Below are positions 45,801 to 51,914 of a stretch of 64,000 nucleotides of DNA, in pieces (positions within the stretch are counted from its first letter, which is position 1; the number at the start of each line of letters is the position of its first letter). The position numbers and the translations under genes are program-made. The stretch spans positions 62,001-126,000 of the forward strand of contig DATHBD010000060.1 of assembly GCA_035296325.1 (NCBI GenBank), given 5' to 3'. The DNA is from DATHBD01 sp035296325. GTDB lineage: Bacteria; Actinomycetota; Actinomycetes; Mycobacteriales; Micromonosporaceae. Below the pieces are notes generated by a model. The model did no database searches. It worked only from the letters and a program-made list of their open reading frames with translations, and was not told the DNA's origin.

Positions 45801-45998
45801 GCTGGTAGGGCCGGCGTGAGTGGCGGCCACGGCACGCTGTACATTGATGGTTTGAAGCCTTGCAGATACTGTCGTTCCAGCCTGGGCGGGTTCGCAAAGA
45901 GCTTGGATCTGGATACCCTCACTGTGGTCGGCCCGAACGGCTACCTTGGGCAGTACCTGCGCGGCGGTGGATATCGAACGCTCCGGGAGAACTTCTAG
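39828..45998 (+). CDS. Secreted Rhs/YD-repeat polymorphic toxin with Hint domain and C-terminal deaminase-fold toxin
   Basis: A 2056-residue protein starting at GTG after GGGGGA. Order: Sec signal peptide (residues 1-33, LLSYVLTLILVTTACFAVPRAASA), a beta-rich N-terminal part, a DUF6531-like entry (TGAYLRTERDFVMPSYGIPF) near residue 260, many YD repeats (about 340-1480), and the Rhs core ending in YDPGTGRFDGTDPVSPG and DPTGLYPE near 1567. After an Ala/Lys-rich linker comes a Hint domain about 1780-1927, from SFTAGTLVVMGDKT to VLVHNC. The last about 128 residues are a deaminase-fold toxin: HAE (His1983, Glu1985) and PCRYC (Cys2012, Cys2015), the zinc and proton-shuttle set. The spacing resembles DddA/SCP1.201-like DNA cytosine deaminases. 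The Rhs shell would encapsulate the toxin, and Hint would release it. Confidence 0.9.
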   Translation: MRASLGFRLLSYVLTLILVTTACFAVPRAASAAPAAAPVAKPGAGPVDRPLPREATPNHGRPVGELAAPVPPTVKADGAPRAVSEAERSSRQRVLRALAPDPARSASDVLVRPGFLLGDTSLVAYFNGEVNQGDATSWARWWATVTDVESQQEQRSATLGQADVSTCYTPRSLCRSFGAADGWTLDPARKYTVTITVVQPDGSEQISTPSAPAQPRTTVVPPSVPSAQAVGCGCATVLGPTLTPQALRGATVNTGTGAYLRTERDFVMPSYGIPFNAGRYYSSANPTVGAFGAGWSWSYDIAVVAAADGAARVRAEDGSEAVYTRGADGSYTRPPGIRSKLSKLDTGWELTTPDQRKLRFDAQGRLVSIKNLRGHGVTLAYAGTGLLDTITDASGRVVRFEFRADLRLLFKMTLPDGRFIQFDYEGGRLKKVQDARGYTTAYDYDPAGRLDRIVDARGNSAIRNTYHPTTGRVTEQFDAEGGRTAFEWDAGRQVAKTTDADGVWVLDGYRDNVLLYSQNAGSDAVNHRYDGKLRKNLVVDPKGNQEETTHDDEGNPTARKAPEPFGFSEVNVFDDRNNLTSHKDGRNNTWSYEFNTQNEMTVRRNPKQKSGYRYTYDDKGQVKTRTDARDKVTTYEYDAHGNRTAEITPTGRRTEMEYDLAGRMTAVVDPRGTGPNSANRAAYRTRVDYDKQDRVTDVWQPGKSASTHTEYDEVGNATVQRDAASNASRMTYDKNSRLTTVKDPVGNLTEMVYTPAGRRSAVFDGERNKTSWTYDVAGRPATETSPRGNADPARAELYTTRFHYDYNGNLIQADRPYENTGVRVKVDTAFDELDRPTEQRDQFNVATRVGYDNAGNVVSMTNERGEKLEHTFDEANRRTGSSGVGVEQPAGIDYDDAGNPTRQVTPTGGVITWQYDDDGRPVAITEPRGNVAGANPADYTTRYAYDPAGNLETVTDPLGNVTKTGYDALNRAVAVTDARGNTTRLKYDLANRLERVIGPDAPDDKATVYVYKANGLLDTRTDPMGHSSRVEYDKAGRMTASTDPLGRRRDYVYDPDSNLIEEITARQTEPGGQPRPDPNREPRTISYTYDNLSRPTGKKLGVDGPTYTFGYDAKNRLVSAADPAGLQEREYDDLGRLTEVKRGSEVFTYDYDASDRLKERTYPDGTKVTAEFDEGDRVRALTSAKGGTSARYAFDYDVSDNLKKITYPAATGVVSDRDYDRAGRLTKVNNHRGDQVLSAFELTPDKVGNPSRITSIHGQAGQPTITETTAYDYDKANRLTAACYGAQTCAGAAAERIDYTYDLVGNRKTQKKTAPGDNTTTTYTYDAADQLTREVSTGSRSSERTFDYDLEGNQTRAGADTYTYSLDHKMTSATLGGRTTNYTYDAAGNRIAATSGSGATAVSQTWTWDVNAGMPLLAQESETRNGGTSTRDFLYDPAGQPLAMLLPTAGGGQAAHSYLHDWIGGVAGVVGPDGALEWAYNYDPFGVARGAGLTDGGRKLRDDAPANPMQFAGGYHDTSQGDRYQLRARNYDPGTGRFDGTDPVSPGADTPTISSYAYAHNRPSVLKDPTGLYPELGEGMGSTYAKYYTDQYNTLHNAGQTPDEEKETANPDWENAKKVVDEAEGFIKQIGDEIVNLILDLVGFNDAKKCVTEGDVVACVSTALQAVPWGKLFKAAKVMVKAIGVGRRLVESYGRLKAARNALANIPRYIKKASQTADEAAASKKYQAAAAQAASGAKASGAAAKASTKKAAAGAKKQQQKRRADNDGGESCQIAQGRGLNSFTAGTLVVMGDKTSRPIEQVQAGDTVQATNPQTGLTEPQQVTAKVEGTGDKALVDLTLVGAGAGGGGPPSVVTATDGHKFFVPGRGWVEAGKLQVDDVLRDTEGRAVVVTAVAHRSEHTTVHNLTVNDVETYYVEAGGTQVLVHNCGLADLANMRKELGSPSGEDVVLARLDVGGQRFYGVSGHGQSYPRPAGVTPQSMTHAEGDAFGQAGRAGVSGGHGTLYIDGLKPCRYCRSSLGGFAKSLDLDTLTVVGPNGYLGQYLRGGGYRTLRENF

Positions 45999-46384
45999 TG
46001 CGTGCGTTGATCGAAGCTGGCGCGAATTGGAATCGGCCGGAGCGCCATGTGGTTGACCAGGGCGATGTCGAAGTACTGCTTGATCAACTCGACGGACGGG
46101 CTGGCGCCACCGTGTCGTTCGGACTCAGCCACACGTCGGAAGAGGTCGAGCTGATCCTTGGCATTACGCCGGATGGCTACCTATTGACGCGATCCCGGGA
46201 TGGCGATTTCGAGCAGTTGATTGGAAAACCGGGAGCGCAGGGAGAAATCGAACTGGTTCTTGGCGGCCAACCCACCCCTACGCCAAGGAGATGGTTGACT
46301 GGGCGTGCCGAAGTGGTGCGGATCCTGGGTCGGTACGTGCAGGGCTCGACATTCCCTGAAGACCTTTTGTGGGAGCAGCCGTAG
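45998..46384 (+). CDS. Imm1-family immunity protein for the deaminase toxin
   Basis: A 128-residue small acidic protein whose GTG overlaps the toxin stop by one base (TAGTG), leaving virtually no gap. The sequence (GRAGATVSFGLSHTSEEVELILGITPDGYLLTRS..., RAEVVRILGRYVQGSTFPEDLLWEQ) follows the Imm1 pattern, including the final G-x-x-P-x-x-x-x-W-like element. Imm1 proteins are known as immediate neighbours of deaminase-type polymorphic toxins, which supports both assignments. It would neutralise the toxin in the producer cytoplasm. Its base composition is lower in GC than surrounding genes (31 of 60 bases G or C at 46201-46260). Confidence 0.82.
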   Translation: MRALIEAGANWNRPERHVVDQGDVEVLLDQLDGRAGATVSFGLSHTSEEVELILGITPDGYLLTRSRDGDFEQLIGKPGAQGEIELVLGGQPTPTPRRWLTGRAEVVRILGRYVQGSTFPEDLLWEQP

Positions 46385-46552
46385 CGGGTCGCTCGTCTGT
46401 GGCGTCGGAGGGGAAACGAGCTGCGCCAATGCGGCTGAGCGGGTGCGGGAGGTGTACTTCCAGATGGCCAAAGAAGTATGGCCCGCCCTGAGTGTCGATG
46501 ACCTGCTGCGGTCACCGATCGCTCAAGCGGAGGTGGCCCGGCGGCCGTTCCG

Positions 46553-47362
46553 TCACGCGTCAGGCTGGCAGGTGCGGCACCAGTACGTGTTGCGGCCGAC
46601 GAGTTCGCCACGGGTCACGTCGGTGCCGCACACCAGGCAGGGCTGGCCCGCGCGTCGGTAGACGTACACCTCGCCGCCGTGCCGGTCCACCCGGGGAGCC
46701 CGGCCCATCGCCTCCGGCGTGTGTCGGGTGTGGACGGTGTCGATCCGGCCGTGCTCGACGCCCTCGCGCATCAGCGCGCTCAGGTCGGCCCAGAGCTCCT
46801 TCCACGCCGGCGGCGAGATGGTGTTGCCCGGTCGCAGCGGCGCGATCCCGGCCCGGAACAGCACCTCGGTCACGTAGATGAGACCGGCGCCGGCGACGAT
46901 GGACTGGTCCAACAACAGCGCCGTGATCGGCTTGGTGCTGCGCGCCACCCGCAGGTACGCGGCGTCCGGGTCGGCGTCGGTGCGCAGTGGATCGGCGCCC
47001 AACCTGGCGCGCAGGGCGGCCAGGTCCGGCGGGTGGAGCAGTTCGCACGCGGTGGGTCCGCGCAGGTCGAGCCACCACCGCCCGGTGGTCAGCCGGAGCC
47101 GCACCGCACCGACCAGGGGTGGGGCCGGCGCCCTACCGTCGGTGAAGCGGCCGTACAGGCCCAGGTGGATGTGCAGGCTGACGGTGCCGAAGTGGTGCAG
47201 CAGGTGCTTGCCGTACGCCTCGGTGTCGCGCAGCACCCGGCCCGAGATCATGGCGGCGCCCGCGGCGAACCGTCCCTGCGGGCTGGTGACGGTGACCCGG
47301 TGCCGGGCGAAGAGTTGGCGGTGGTGGGCCGCCAGACGGTGGATCGTGTGTCCCTCGGGCAC
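46553..47362 (-). CDS. nei: Fpg/Nei-family DNA glycosylase (endonuclease VIII, Nei2-like)
   Basis: A 269-residue base-excision repair enzyme. PEGHTIHRLA at the N-terminus supplies catalytic Pro2 and Glu3; the sequence HLLHHFGTVSLHIHLGLYGR contains the strand with the conserved Lys/His region; and the C-terminus has the zinc finger CLVCGTDVTRG(x)n YWCRTC (four Cys). PEGHT rather than PELPE marks the Nei branch, which removes oxidised pyrimidines. GTG start. It lies 15 bp after a small membrane protein gene on the same strand and is probably transcribed with it. Confidence 0.92.
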   Translation of the reverse strand: MPEGHTIHRLAAHHRQLFARHRVTVTSPQGRFAAGAAMISGRVLRDTEAYGKHLLHHFGTVSLHIHLGLYGRFTDGRAPAPPLVGAVRLRLTTGRWWLDLRGPTACELLHPPDLAALRARLGADPLRTDADPDAAYLRVARSTKPITALLLDQSIVAGAGLIYVTEVLFRAGIAPLRPGNTISPPAWKELWADLSALMREGVEHGRIDTVHTRHTPEAMGRAPRVDRHGGEVYVYRRAGQPCLVCGTDVTRGELVGRNTYWCRTCQPDA

Positions 47363-47377
47363 GTTGCGGCTGGCGAC

Positions 47378-47776
47378 TCAGGTGACGGCTACGCCGTAGG
47401 CGACGCCGAGCAGCGCGCACGCCAGGGCGATGGCGCCGACCGTGCTGAGGGTGTTGCCGACGGACCACTGGCCGGGCCGGCCCTTCACCATGTGGACGAA
47501 CATTCCGCCGGACTGTGCCAGCACCCCGACCAGCAGCAACAGGCAGATCACCCACCGCGCCCCGGTGCCGAGTGCGGTGCCGGCGAGGATGTCCAGACAG
47601 ACCAGGGTGAGTACCAGGAGGACGCCGGCGTGGGCATGGCCGGCGCGGAAGTACGTCCGCTGGAAGTCGTTGAGTTGCTCGCGCGTGAGCAGGCGGAGCA
47701 GGGAGTACCCACCGAACATGACGGTCGGCAGCGACACCAACGCGATGATCATGAATATCTTGATGGGGTCGGTCAT
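47378..47776 (-). CDS. Small four-span membrane protein
   Basis: A 132-residue protein with four hydrophobic segments: residues about 7-28 (IFMIIALVSLPTVMFGGYSLL), 50-68, 75-95 and 108-130. A conserved-looking FRAGHAHAGVLLVL lies between spans 1 and 2 and may bind metal or a cofactor; I cannot name a function. It precedes nei by 15 bp on the same strand. Its ATG follows a TATCGT box by 8 nt. Confidence 0.8.
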   Translation of the reverse strand: MTDPIKIFMIIALVSLPTVMFGGYSLLRLLTREQLNDFQRTYFRAGHAHAGVLLVLTLVCLDILAGTALGTGARWVICLLLLVGVLAQSGGMFVHMVKGRPGQWSVGNTLSTVGAIALACALLGVAYGVAVT

Positions 47777-47784
47777 GACCAGTC

Positions 47785-47790
47785 ACGATA
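47785..47790 (-). promoter_or_regulatory. Candidate -10 box (TATCGT) for near-leaderless membrane-protein/nei transcript
   Basis: On the minus strand TATCGT lies 8 nt before the ATG at 47776, leaving at most one or two leader bases. It is divergent from the box for the YbjQ-family gene at 47881-47886. Confidence 0.4.
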
Positions 47791-47880
47791 CATGTCTGCC
47801 GTGACCCGGCCGCAGCACTTCCCGGCGGCCGGCGTGGGGGCAAGTTGCGGTACCTCCTCGCATGTGGTGGATGGCACCAG

Positions 47881-47886
47881 TACGAT
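47881..47886 (+). promoter_or_regulatory. Candidate -10 box (TACGAT) for leaderless YbjQ-family transcript
   Basis: TACGAT lies 7 nt before the GTG at 47894, with no Shine-Dalgarno sequence between. It fits TANNNT. Confidence 0.4.
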
Positions 47887-47893
47887 CCGCCAT

Positions 47894-48271
47894 GTGCTGG
47901 TTGTCACTTCGGAAGGCCTGCCCGGTTACGAGATCCGCTCCGTGCTCGGCGAGGTCCTTGGCGTGACCGCCGCCTCCCGCAACAAGTTCGCGGCCGGTGT
48001 GCGGTCGCCGGACGGCGGCCCCGGGCCGGAGATGTCCCGGGTGCTGGTCCAGACCCGGGCGCGGGCCATCGGTCAGATGATCCACGCGGCGCAGACCCGG
48101 GGGGCCAACGCGGTCATCGCGATGCGGTTCGACAACCGCGACATCACGGACTACTGGATGGAGGTTTGCGCGTACGGCACGGCGGTGCTGGCGATTCCGG
48201 TGTCCGACGAGGCCAAGCGGCAGGACGGGGCGATCAGGCAGACCGGCGGGATGCCGCACCAGTCGCCTTGA
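47894..48271 (+). CDS. YbjQ/UPF0145-family protein
   Basis: A 125-residue protein of the YbjQ family (putative heavy-metal-binding domain). LVVTSEGLPGYEIRSVLGEVLGVTAASRN at the N-terminus and GANAVIAMRFDNRDI are diagnostic. It probably forms a pentamer as in other members; function is uncertain. The GTG at 47894 is chosen because the family begins exactly here. Its stop lies only 4 bp from the convergent carboxylase stop. Confidence 0.85.
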   Translation: MLVVTSEGLPGYEIRSVLGEVLGVTAASRNKFAAGVRSPDGGPGPEMSRVLVQTRARAIGQMIHAAQTRGANAVIAMRFDNRDITDYWMEVCAYGTAVLAIPVSDEAKRQDGAIRQTGGMPHQSP

Positions 48272-48275
48272 CCGG

Positions 48276-50054
48276 TCAGGCGTCCCGGTCCGCCGGCGCG
48301 TCGGCCAGCGTGCAGATCACCGCGCCGGCCGGGACCACCTCTCCGACGGTGACGTTCAGGCCGCTCACCACGCCGGCCCGGTGTGCGTGCAGCGGCTGCT
48401 CCATCTTCATCGCCTCCAGGACGACGATCAGGTCGCCCTGAGCGACGACGTCGCCGTCAGCCACCAGCACCGCAACGATCGTGCCCTGCATCGGACTGGA
48501 AAGCGCGTCGCCGCCCGGGCCGGCGGCGACGGTGCGGCCACCGGGTCGCCGGCGCGCCGTTGGCCGCCCCGCTTGCGTCACGGCGGCCGTACCCCCGGCG
48601 AAGTCGGCTGGCAGGCTCACCTCCAGCCGCTTGCCGTCCACCTCGACCACGACGGTGGTGCGTGGCTCCGGGTCAGGCGCCGCGCCGGTTGACCCGGCGT
48701 ACGGCGGCAGGTCAGCCGACCACTCCGTCTCGATCCACCGGGTGTGCACCCGGAACGGCGCGGCGGTGAACGCCTCGTCCCGTACCACCCGGCGGTGGAA
48801 CGGCAGCACGGTGGCGAGCCCCTCCAGCACCGTCTCATCGAGGGCGCGGCGGGCGCGTTCCAGCGCCTGCGTGCGGGTCTCGCCGGTGACGATGATCTTC
48901 GCGAGCAGCGAGTCGAAATTGCCGTCCACGACGCTGCCCACCTCGACACCCTCGTCGACCCGCACACCGGGCCCGGTGGGCAGGCGTAGTGCGGTGACCA
49001 CGCCGGGCGCCGGAAGGAAGCCACGACCCGGGTCCTCGCCGTTGATCCGGAATTCGATGGCATGACCGTGTGGTTCCGGGTCGGCGTGCCAGCGCAGCGT
49101 CTCGCCGTCGGCGATGCGGAACTGCTCCCGCACGAGGTCGATGCCGGTGGTCTGCTCGGTGACCGGGTGCTCGACCTGCAGCCTCGTGTTGACCTCCAGA
49201 AAGGCGACGGTGCCGTCCGAGGCGACCAGGTACTCCACGGTGCCCGCGCCGGAGTACCCGGCTTCCCGGCAGATCGCCTTGGCGCTGTCGGTGATCAGCA
49301 CCCGCTGTTGCGGGGTGAGGAACGGCGCGGGGGCCTCCTCCACCAGCTTCTGGTGGCGGCGCTGGAGCGAGCAGTCGCGCGTCCCCACGACCACCACGTT
49401 GCCGTGCTGGTCGGCGAGGACCTGCGCCTCCACGTGGCGGGGGCGGTCAAGGTACCGCTCGAGGAAGCACTCGCCGCGGCCGAATGCGGCGACCGCCTCG
49501 CGGGTGGCGGACTCGAACTGCGCTTCGATCTCGTCGAACGTCCGGGCCACCTTCAGCCCGCGCCCGCCGCCGCCGTACGCCGCCTTGATCGCGATCGGCA
49601 GGCCGTACCGCCGGGCGAAGGTGACGGCCTCCTGGGGGCCGGCGGCCGGGGCGGTGGTGCCGGGCACCAGCGGTGCGCCGGCCCGCTCGGCCAGCTTGCG
49701 GGCGATGATCTTGTCGCCCAGATTGCGGATCGCCTCCGGTGTGGGCCCGATCCAGGTCAGCCCGGCAGCGAGTACGGCTTCGGCGAAGTCCGCGTTCTCG
49801 GACAGGAAGCCATAGCCCGGATGGACCGCGTCGGCGCCGGTCCGGGAGGCCACCTCGAGCATTTTGTCGACGCGTAGATACGTCTCGGCGGCGGTCTGCC
49901 CACCTAGGGCGTACGCCTGGTCCGCGAGGCGCGCCGCGAGGGAGTCCCGGTCGGTGTCGGCATACACCGCGACGCTGCCCAGCCCGGCGTCCCGGCAGGC
50001 GCGGATCACCCGCACCGCGATCTCGCCCCGGTTTGCCACGAGCACATTGCGCAC
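48276..50054 (-). CDS. accA: Acyl-CoA carboxylase biotin carboxylase/BCCP (alpha) subunit
   Basis: A 592-residue fusion of biotin carboxylase and biotin carboxyl carrier, as in actinobacterial acetyl/propionyl-CoA carboxylases. N-terminal NVLVANRGEIAVRVIRACRD, ATP-grasp loop YGGGGRGLKVA near residue 165, HVEAQVLAD, EVNTRLQVEHPVTE near 290, and a C-terminal biotinyl domain with EAMKMEQPL near residue 555 (biotinylated Lys). It acts with the beta subunit at 60952-62529, the epsilon subunit at 55063-55278 and BirA at 62575-63438. The GTG start has no ribosome site; a TAGACT box lies 6 nt upstream. It is divergent from padR. Confidence 0.95.
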   Translation of the reverse strand: MRNVLVANRGEIAVRVIRACRDAGLGSVAVYADTDRDSLAARLADQAYALGGQTAAETYLRVDKMLEVASRTGADAVHPGYGFLSENADFAEAVLAAGLTWIGPTPEAIRNLGDKIIARKLAERAGAPLVPGTTAPAAGPQEAVTFARRYGLPIAIKAAYGGGGRGLKVARTFDEIEAQFESATREAVAAFGRGECFLERYLDRPRHVEAQVLADQHGNVVVVGTRDCSLQRRHQKLVEEAPAPFLTPQQRVLITDSAKAICREAGYSGAGTVEYLVASDGTVAFLEVNTRLQVEHPVTEQTTGIDLVREQFRIADGETLRWHADPEPHGHAIEFRINGEDPGRGFLPAPGVVTALRLPTGPGVRVDEGVEVGSVVDGNFDSLLAKIIVTGETRTQALERARRALDETVLEGLATVLPFHRRVVRDEAFTAAPFRVHTRWIETEWSADLPPYAGSTGAAPDPEPRTTVVVEVDGKRLEVSLPADFAGGTAAVTQAGRPTARRRPGGRTVAAGPGGDALSSPMQGTIVAVLVADGDVVAQGDLIVVLEAMKMEQPLHAHRAGVVSGLNVTVGEVVPAGAVICTLADAPADRDA

Positions 50055-50060
50055 GCCGGC

Positions 50061-50066
50061 AGTCTA
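50061..50066 (-). promoter_or_regulatory. Candidate -10 box (TAGACT) for leaderless carboxylase alpha transcript
   Basis: On the minus strand TAGACT lies 6 nt before the GTG at 50054. No Shine-Dalgarno sequence lies between, so the transcript is probably leaderless. Confidence 0.45.
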
Positions 50067-50103
50067 TGGGGGAAGGTCGACAGCGCGGGCGCGGAACGCG
50101 GCC

Positions 50104-50123
50104 TAGTCAAGTTTGTATATTAG
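50104..50123 (+). promoter_or_regulatory. Operator candidate 1, before padR
   Basis: The 20-mer TAGTCAAGTTTGTATATTAG lies 9 nt before the padR GTG. An inverted copy with one mismatch follows the padR stop (50797-50816). TAGGCT (50121-50126), at its right end, is 6 nt before the GTG and could be a leaderless -10, so a bound regulator would block its own transcription. Confidence 0.7.
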
Positions 50124-50132
50124 GCTTGCGAC

Positions 50133-50792
50133 GTGTCCACCACACGCCTCATGATTCTCGGTCTGGTCCGATGGCTTCAGCCGGTGCACGGCTACGACGT
50201 GCGGCGGGAGCTGCTCAGCTGGAGCGTGAACGAGTGGGCCAACATCGCGCCCGGCTCGATCTACCACGCGCTCCGCAAGCTGACCGAGGAAGGGCTGCTG
50301 GAGGAGGTGGCCACCGAGCAGGTCGGCGCACGGCCGGCCCGGACCACGTACCGGGTGACCGACCAGGGTGATGCCGAGTTCGAAGTGCTGCTCGGCTCGT
50401 ACTGGTGGGAGTACCGCCACCCGATCGACCCGTTCCTGGTGGCGGTGTCGTTCCTGCCCGCACTGCCGCGCTCGGAAGCGTTGGCGGCGCTGCAGAACCG
50501 GATCCGGCTGCTGGAGGAGCAGATCGCCGGCGTGCATGCCGCCGCCGAGGCGATCCCGGACGTGGACCCGACCAGGCCGCCGCACGTGGGATGGATGTTG
50601 GACCTCTACGTCGACCGGTGGACCGCGGAGATTGCCTGGTGCCGGCGGGTCATCGACCGGGTCGGCGCCGGGTTGGGCCTGCACCTCGGCGAGTACGACG
50701 TGGCCGACGCCGGGCAGCGGTGGCGCGAGGCGATCGCCCAGCAGGCGGCTGCGGCGGAGCTCGGCAGTCCAGTGCCCGAGGACAATAGGTAA
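50133..50792 (+). CDS. PadR-family transcriptional regulator
   Basis: A 219-residue repressor-type protein. The N-terminal winged helix shows LMILGLVRWLQPVHGYDVRREL, APGSIYHALRKLTEEGLLEE and TYRVTDQGDAEF, typical of PadR; the C-terminal part is a helical dimerisation domain (AALQNRIRLLEEQIAGVHAAAEA). It sits directly upstream of a two-gene ABC exporter. Matching 20-bp sites flank it, one before its own start and one before the exporter, implying that it represses both until a ligand, perhaps the exported drug, is present. GTG start with no ribosome site. Confidence 0.92.
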   Translation: MSTTRLMILGLVRWLQPVHGYDVRRELLSWSVNEWANIAPGSIYHALRKLTEEGLLEEVATEQVGARPARTTYRVTDQGDAEFEVLLGSYWWEYRHPIDPFLVAVSFLPALPRSEALAALQNRIRLLEEQIAGVHAAAEAIPDVDPTRPPHVGWMLDLYVDRWTAEIAWCRRVIDRVGAGLGLHLGEYDVADAGQRWREAIAQQAAAAELGSPVPEDNR

Positions 50793-50796
50793 ATTA

Positions 50797-50839
50797 CTAA
50801 TATTCAAACTTGACTACCCGTCTCCACCGGCGATACCGT
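50797..50839 (+). promoter_or_regulatory. Operator candidate 2 overlapping the exporter promoter
   Basis: CTAATATTCAAACTTGACTA (50797-50816) is the inverted copy, one mismatch, of the site before padR. Its right end contains TTGACT (50810-50815), which with TACCGT (50834-50839) at 18-bp spacing forms a good vegetative promoter for the ABC genes. Regulator binding here would cover the -35 box. Confidence 0.65.
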
Positions 50840-50926
50840 CCGGGAGCGCGGACGACCTCTCGCCTGGCCGGCGCACCGCCCTCAGTCGACGTCCGCGCCC
50901 CACCGGGCAGCCGACGGAGGCAGAAG

Positions 50927-51886
50927 ATGATCATTGAAACGCGCGCGCTGCGGAAGAGCTTCCGCAGCCGAGCCGGTCGAGAGACCAAAACCGTGGACGC
51001 TGTTCGCGGGGTGGACCTCCAGGTCGCGGAAGGCGAGATCTTCGGCTTCCTCGGGCCGAACGGCGCGGGCAAGACCACCACCCTGCGGATGCTCGCCACC
51101 CTCATCACGCCGGACGGGGGCGAAGCCACGATCGCCGGCGCGGACCTGCGCGCCGACCCGGGCGAGGTCCGGCGCCGGATCGGCTACGTCGCGCAGGGCG
51201 GCAGCACCTGGGACGACTCCACCGCCCGCGAGGAGCTGGTGCTGCAGGCCCGGATGTACGGGGTGCGCAAAGCGCAGGCCCAGCGCCGGGTGCAGAGCGC
51301 CCTGGAGGCGTTCCAGCTCAGCGAGTACGCCGACCGCAAGTGCAAGACGTACTCCGGCGGCCAACGCCGCCGCGTCGACATCGCCCTCGGGATCATCCAC
51401 GAGCCCCGGGTGGTGTTCCTGGACGAGCCCACCACCGGGCTCGACCCGCAGAGCCGCGCCCACATGTGGGAGGAGGTGAAGCGCCTCCGCGCGGCCGGCA
51501 TGACCGTCTTCATCACCACGCACTACCTCGACGAGGCCGACGCGCTGTGCGACCGGATCGCCATCATGGACTACGGCGAGATTGTGGCCGAAGGGACGCC
51601 GGACGAACTCAAGCGCGACATCGCCGGCGACGTGGTGACCGTCGGGCTGAACGCAGGCACGGCGGAGACGGCGGCCAAGCTGCTCCACGACCAGCCGTTC
51701 GTGATGAAGCTGGAGTCGCTGCCGGACAGTGTCCGGCTCTTCGTCGATGCCGGCGCGGTCGCCATCCCACAGATCCTGCGCGTCCTGGACGGCGCGGGCG
51801 TCGAGCTCAGCTCGATCGAACTGCACCGTCCCAGCCTGGACGACGTGTTCCTGGAGAAGACCGGCCGCTCGCTGCGCGAGTCCTGA
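50927..51886 (+). CDS. ABC exporter ATP-binding protein (DrrA-like)
   Basis: A 319-residue ATPase of the drug-resistance (DrrA) type. Walker A LGPNGAGKTT near residue 43, Q-loop VAQGGS, signature YSGGQRRRVDIAL near 140, Walker B VVFLDEPTTGLD near 163, and switch His in TTHYLDEADALCD. The C-terminal about 100 residues (SVRLFVDAGAVAIPQILRVLDG...) are the usual extension. GGAGG precedes the ATG by 6 nt. It works with the permease 28 bp downstream; the PadR repressor upstream suggests an inducible efflux pump. Confidence 0.95.
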   Translation: MIIETRALRKSFRSRAGRETKTVDAVRGVDLQVAEGEIFGFLGPNGAGKTTTLRMLATLITPDGGEATIAGADLRADPGEVRRRIGYVAQGGSTWDDSTAREELVLQARMYGVRKAQAQRRVQSALEAFQLSEYADRKCKTYSGGQRRRVDIALGIIHEPRVVFLDEPTTGLDPQSRAHMWEEVKRLRAAGMTVFITTHYLDEADALCDRIAIMDYGEIVAEGTPDELKRDIAGDVVTVGLNAGTAETAAKLLHDQPFVMKLESLPDSVRLFVDAGAVAIPQILRVLDGAGVELSSIELHRPSLDDVFLEKTGRSLRES

Positions 51887-51914
51887 GCCGTACGTTCGGA
51901 TAGGAGATCCTGCG

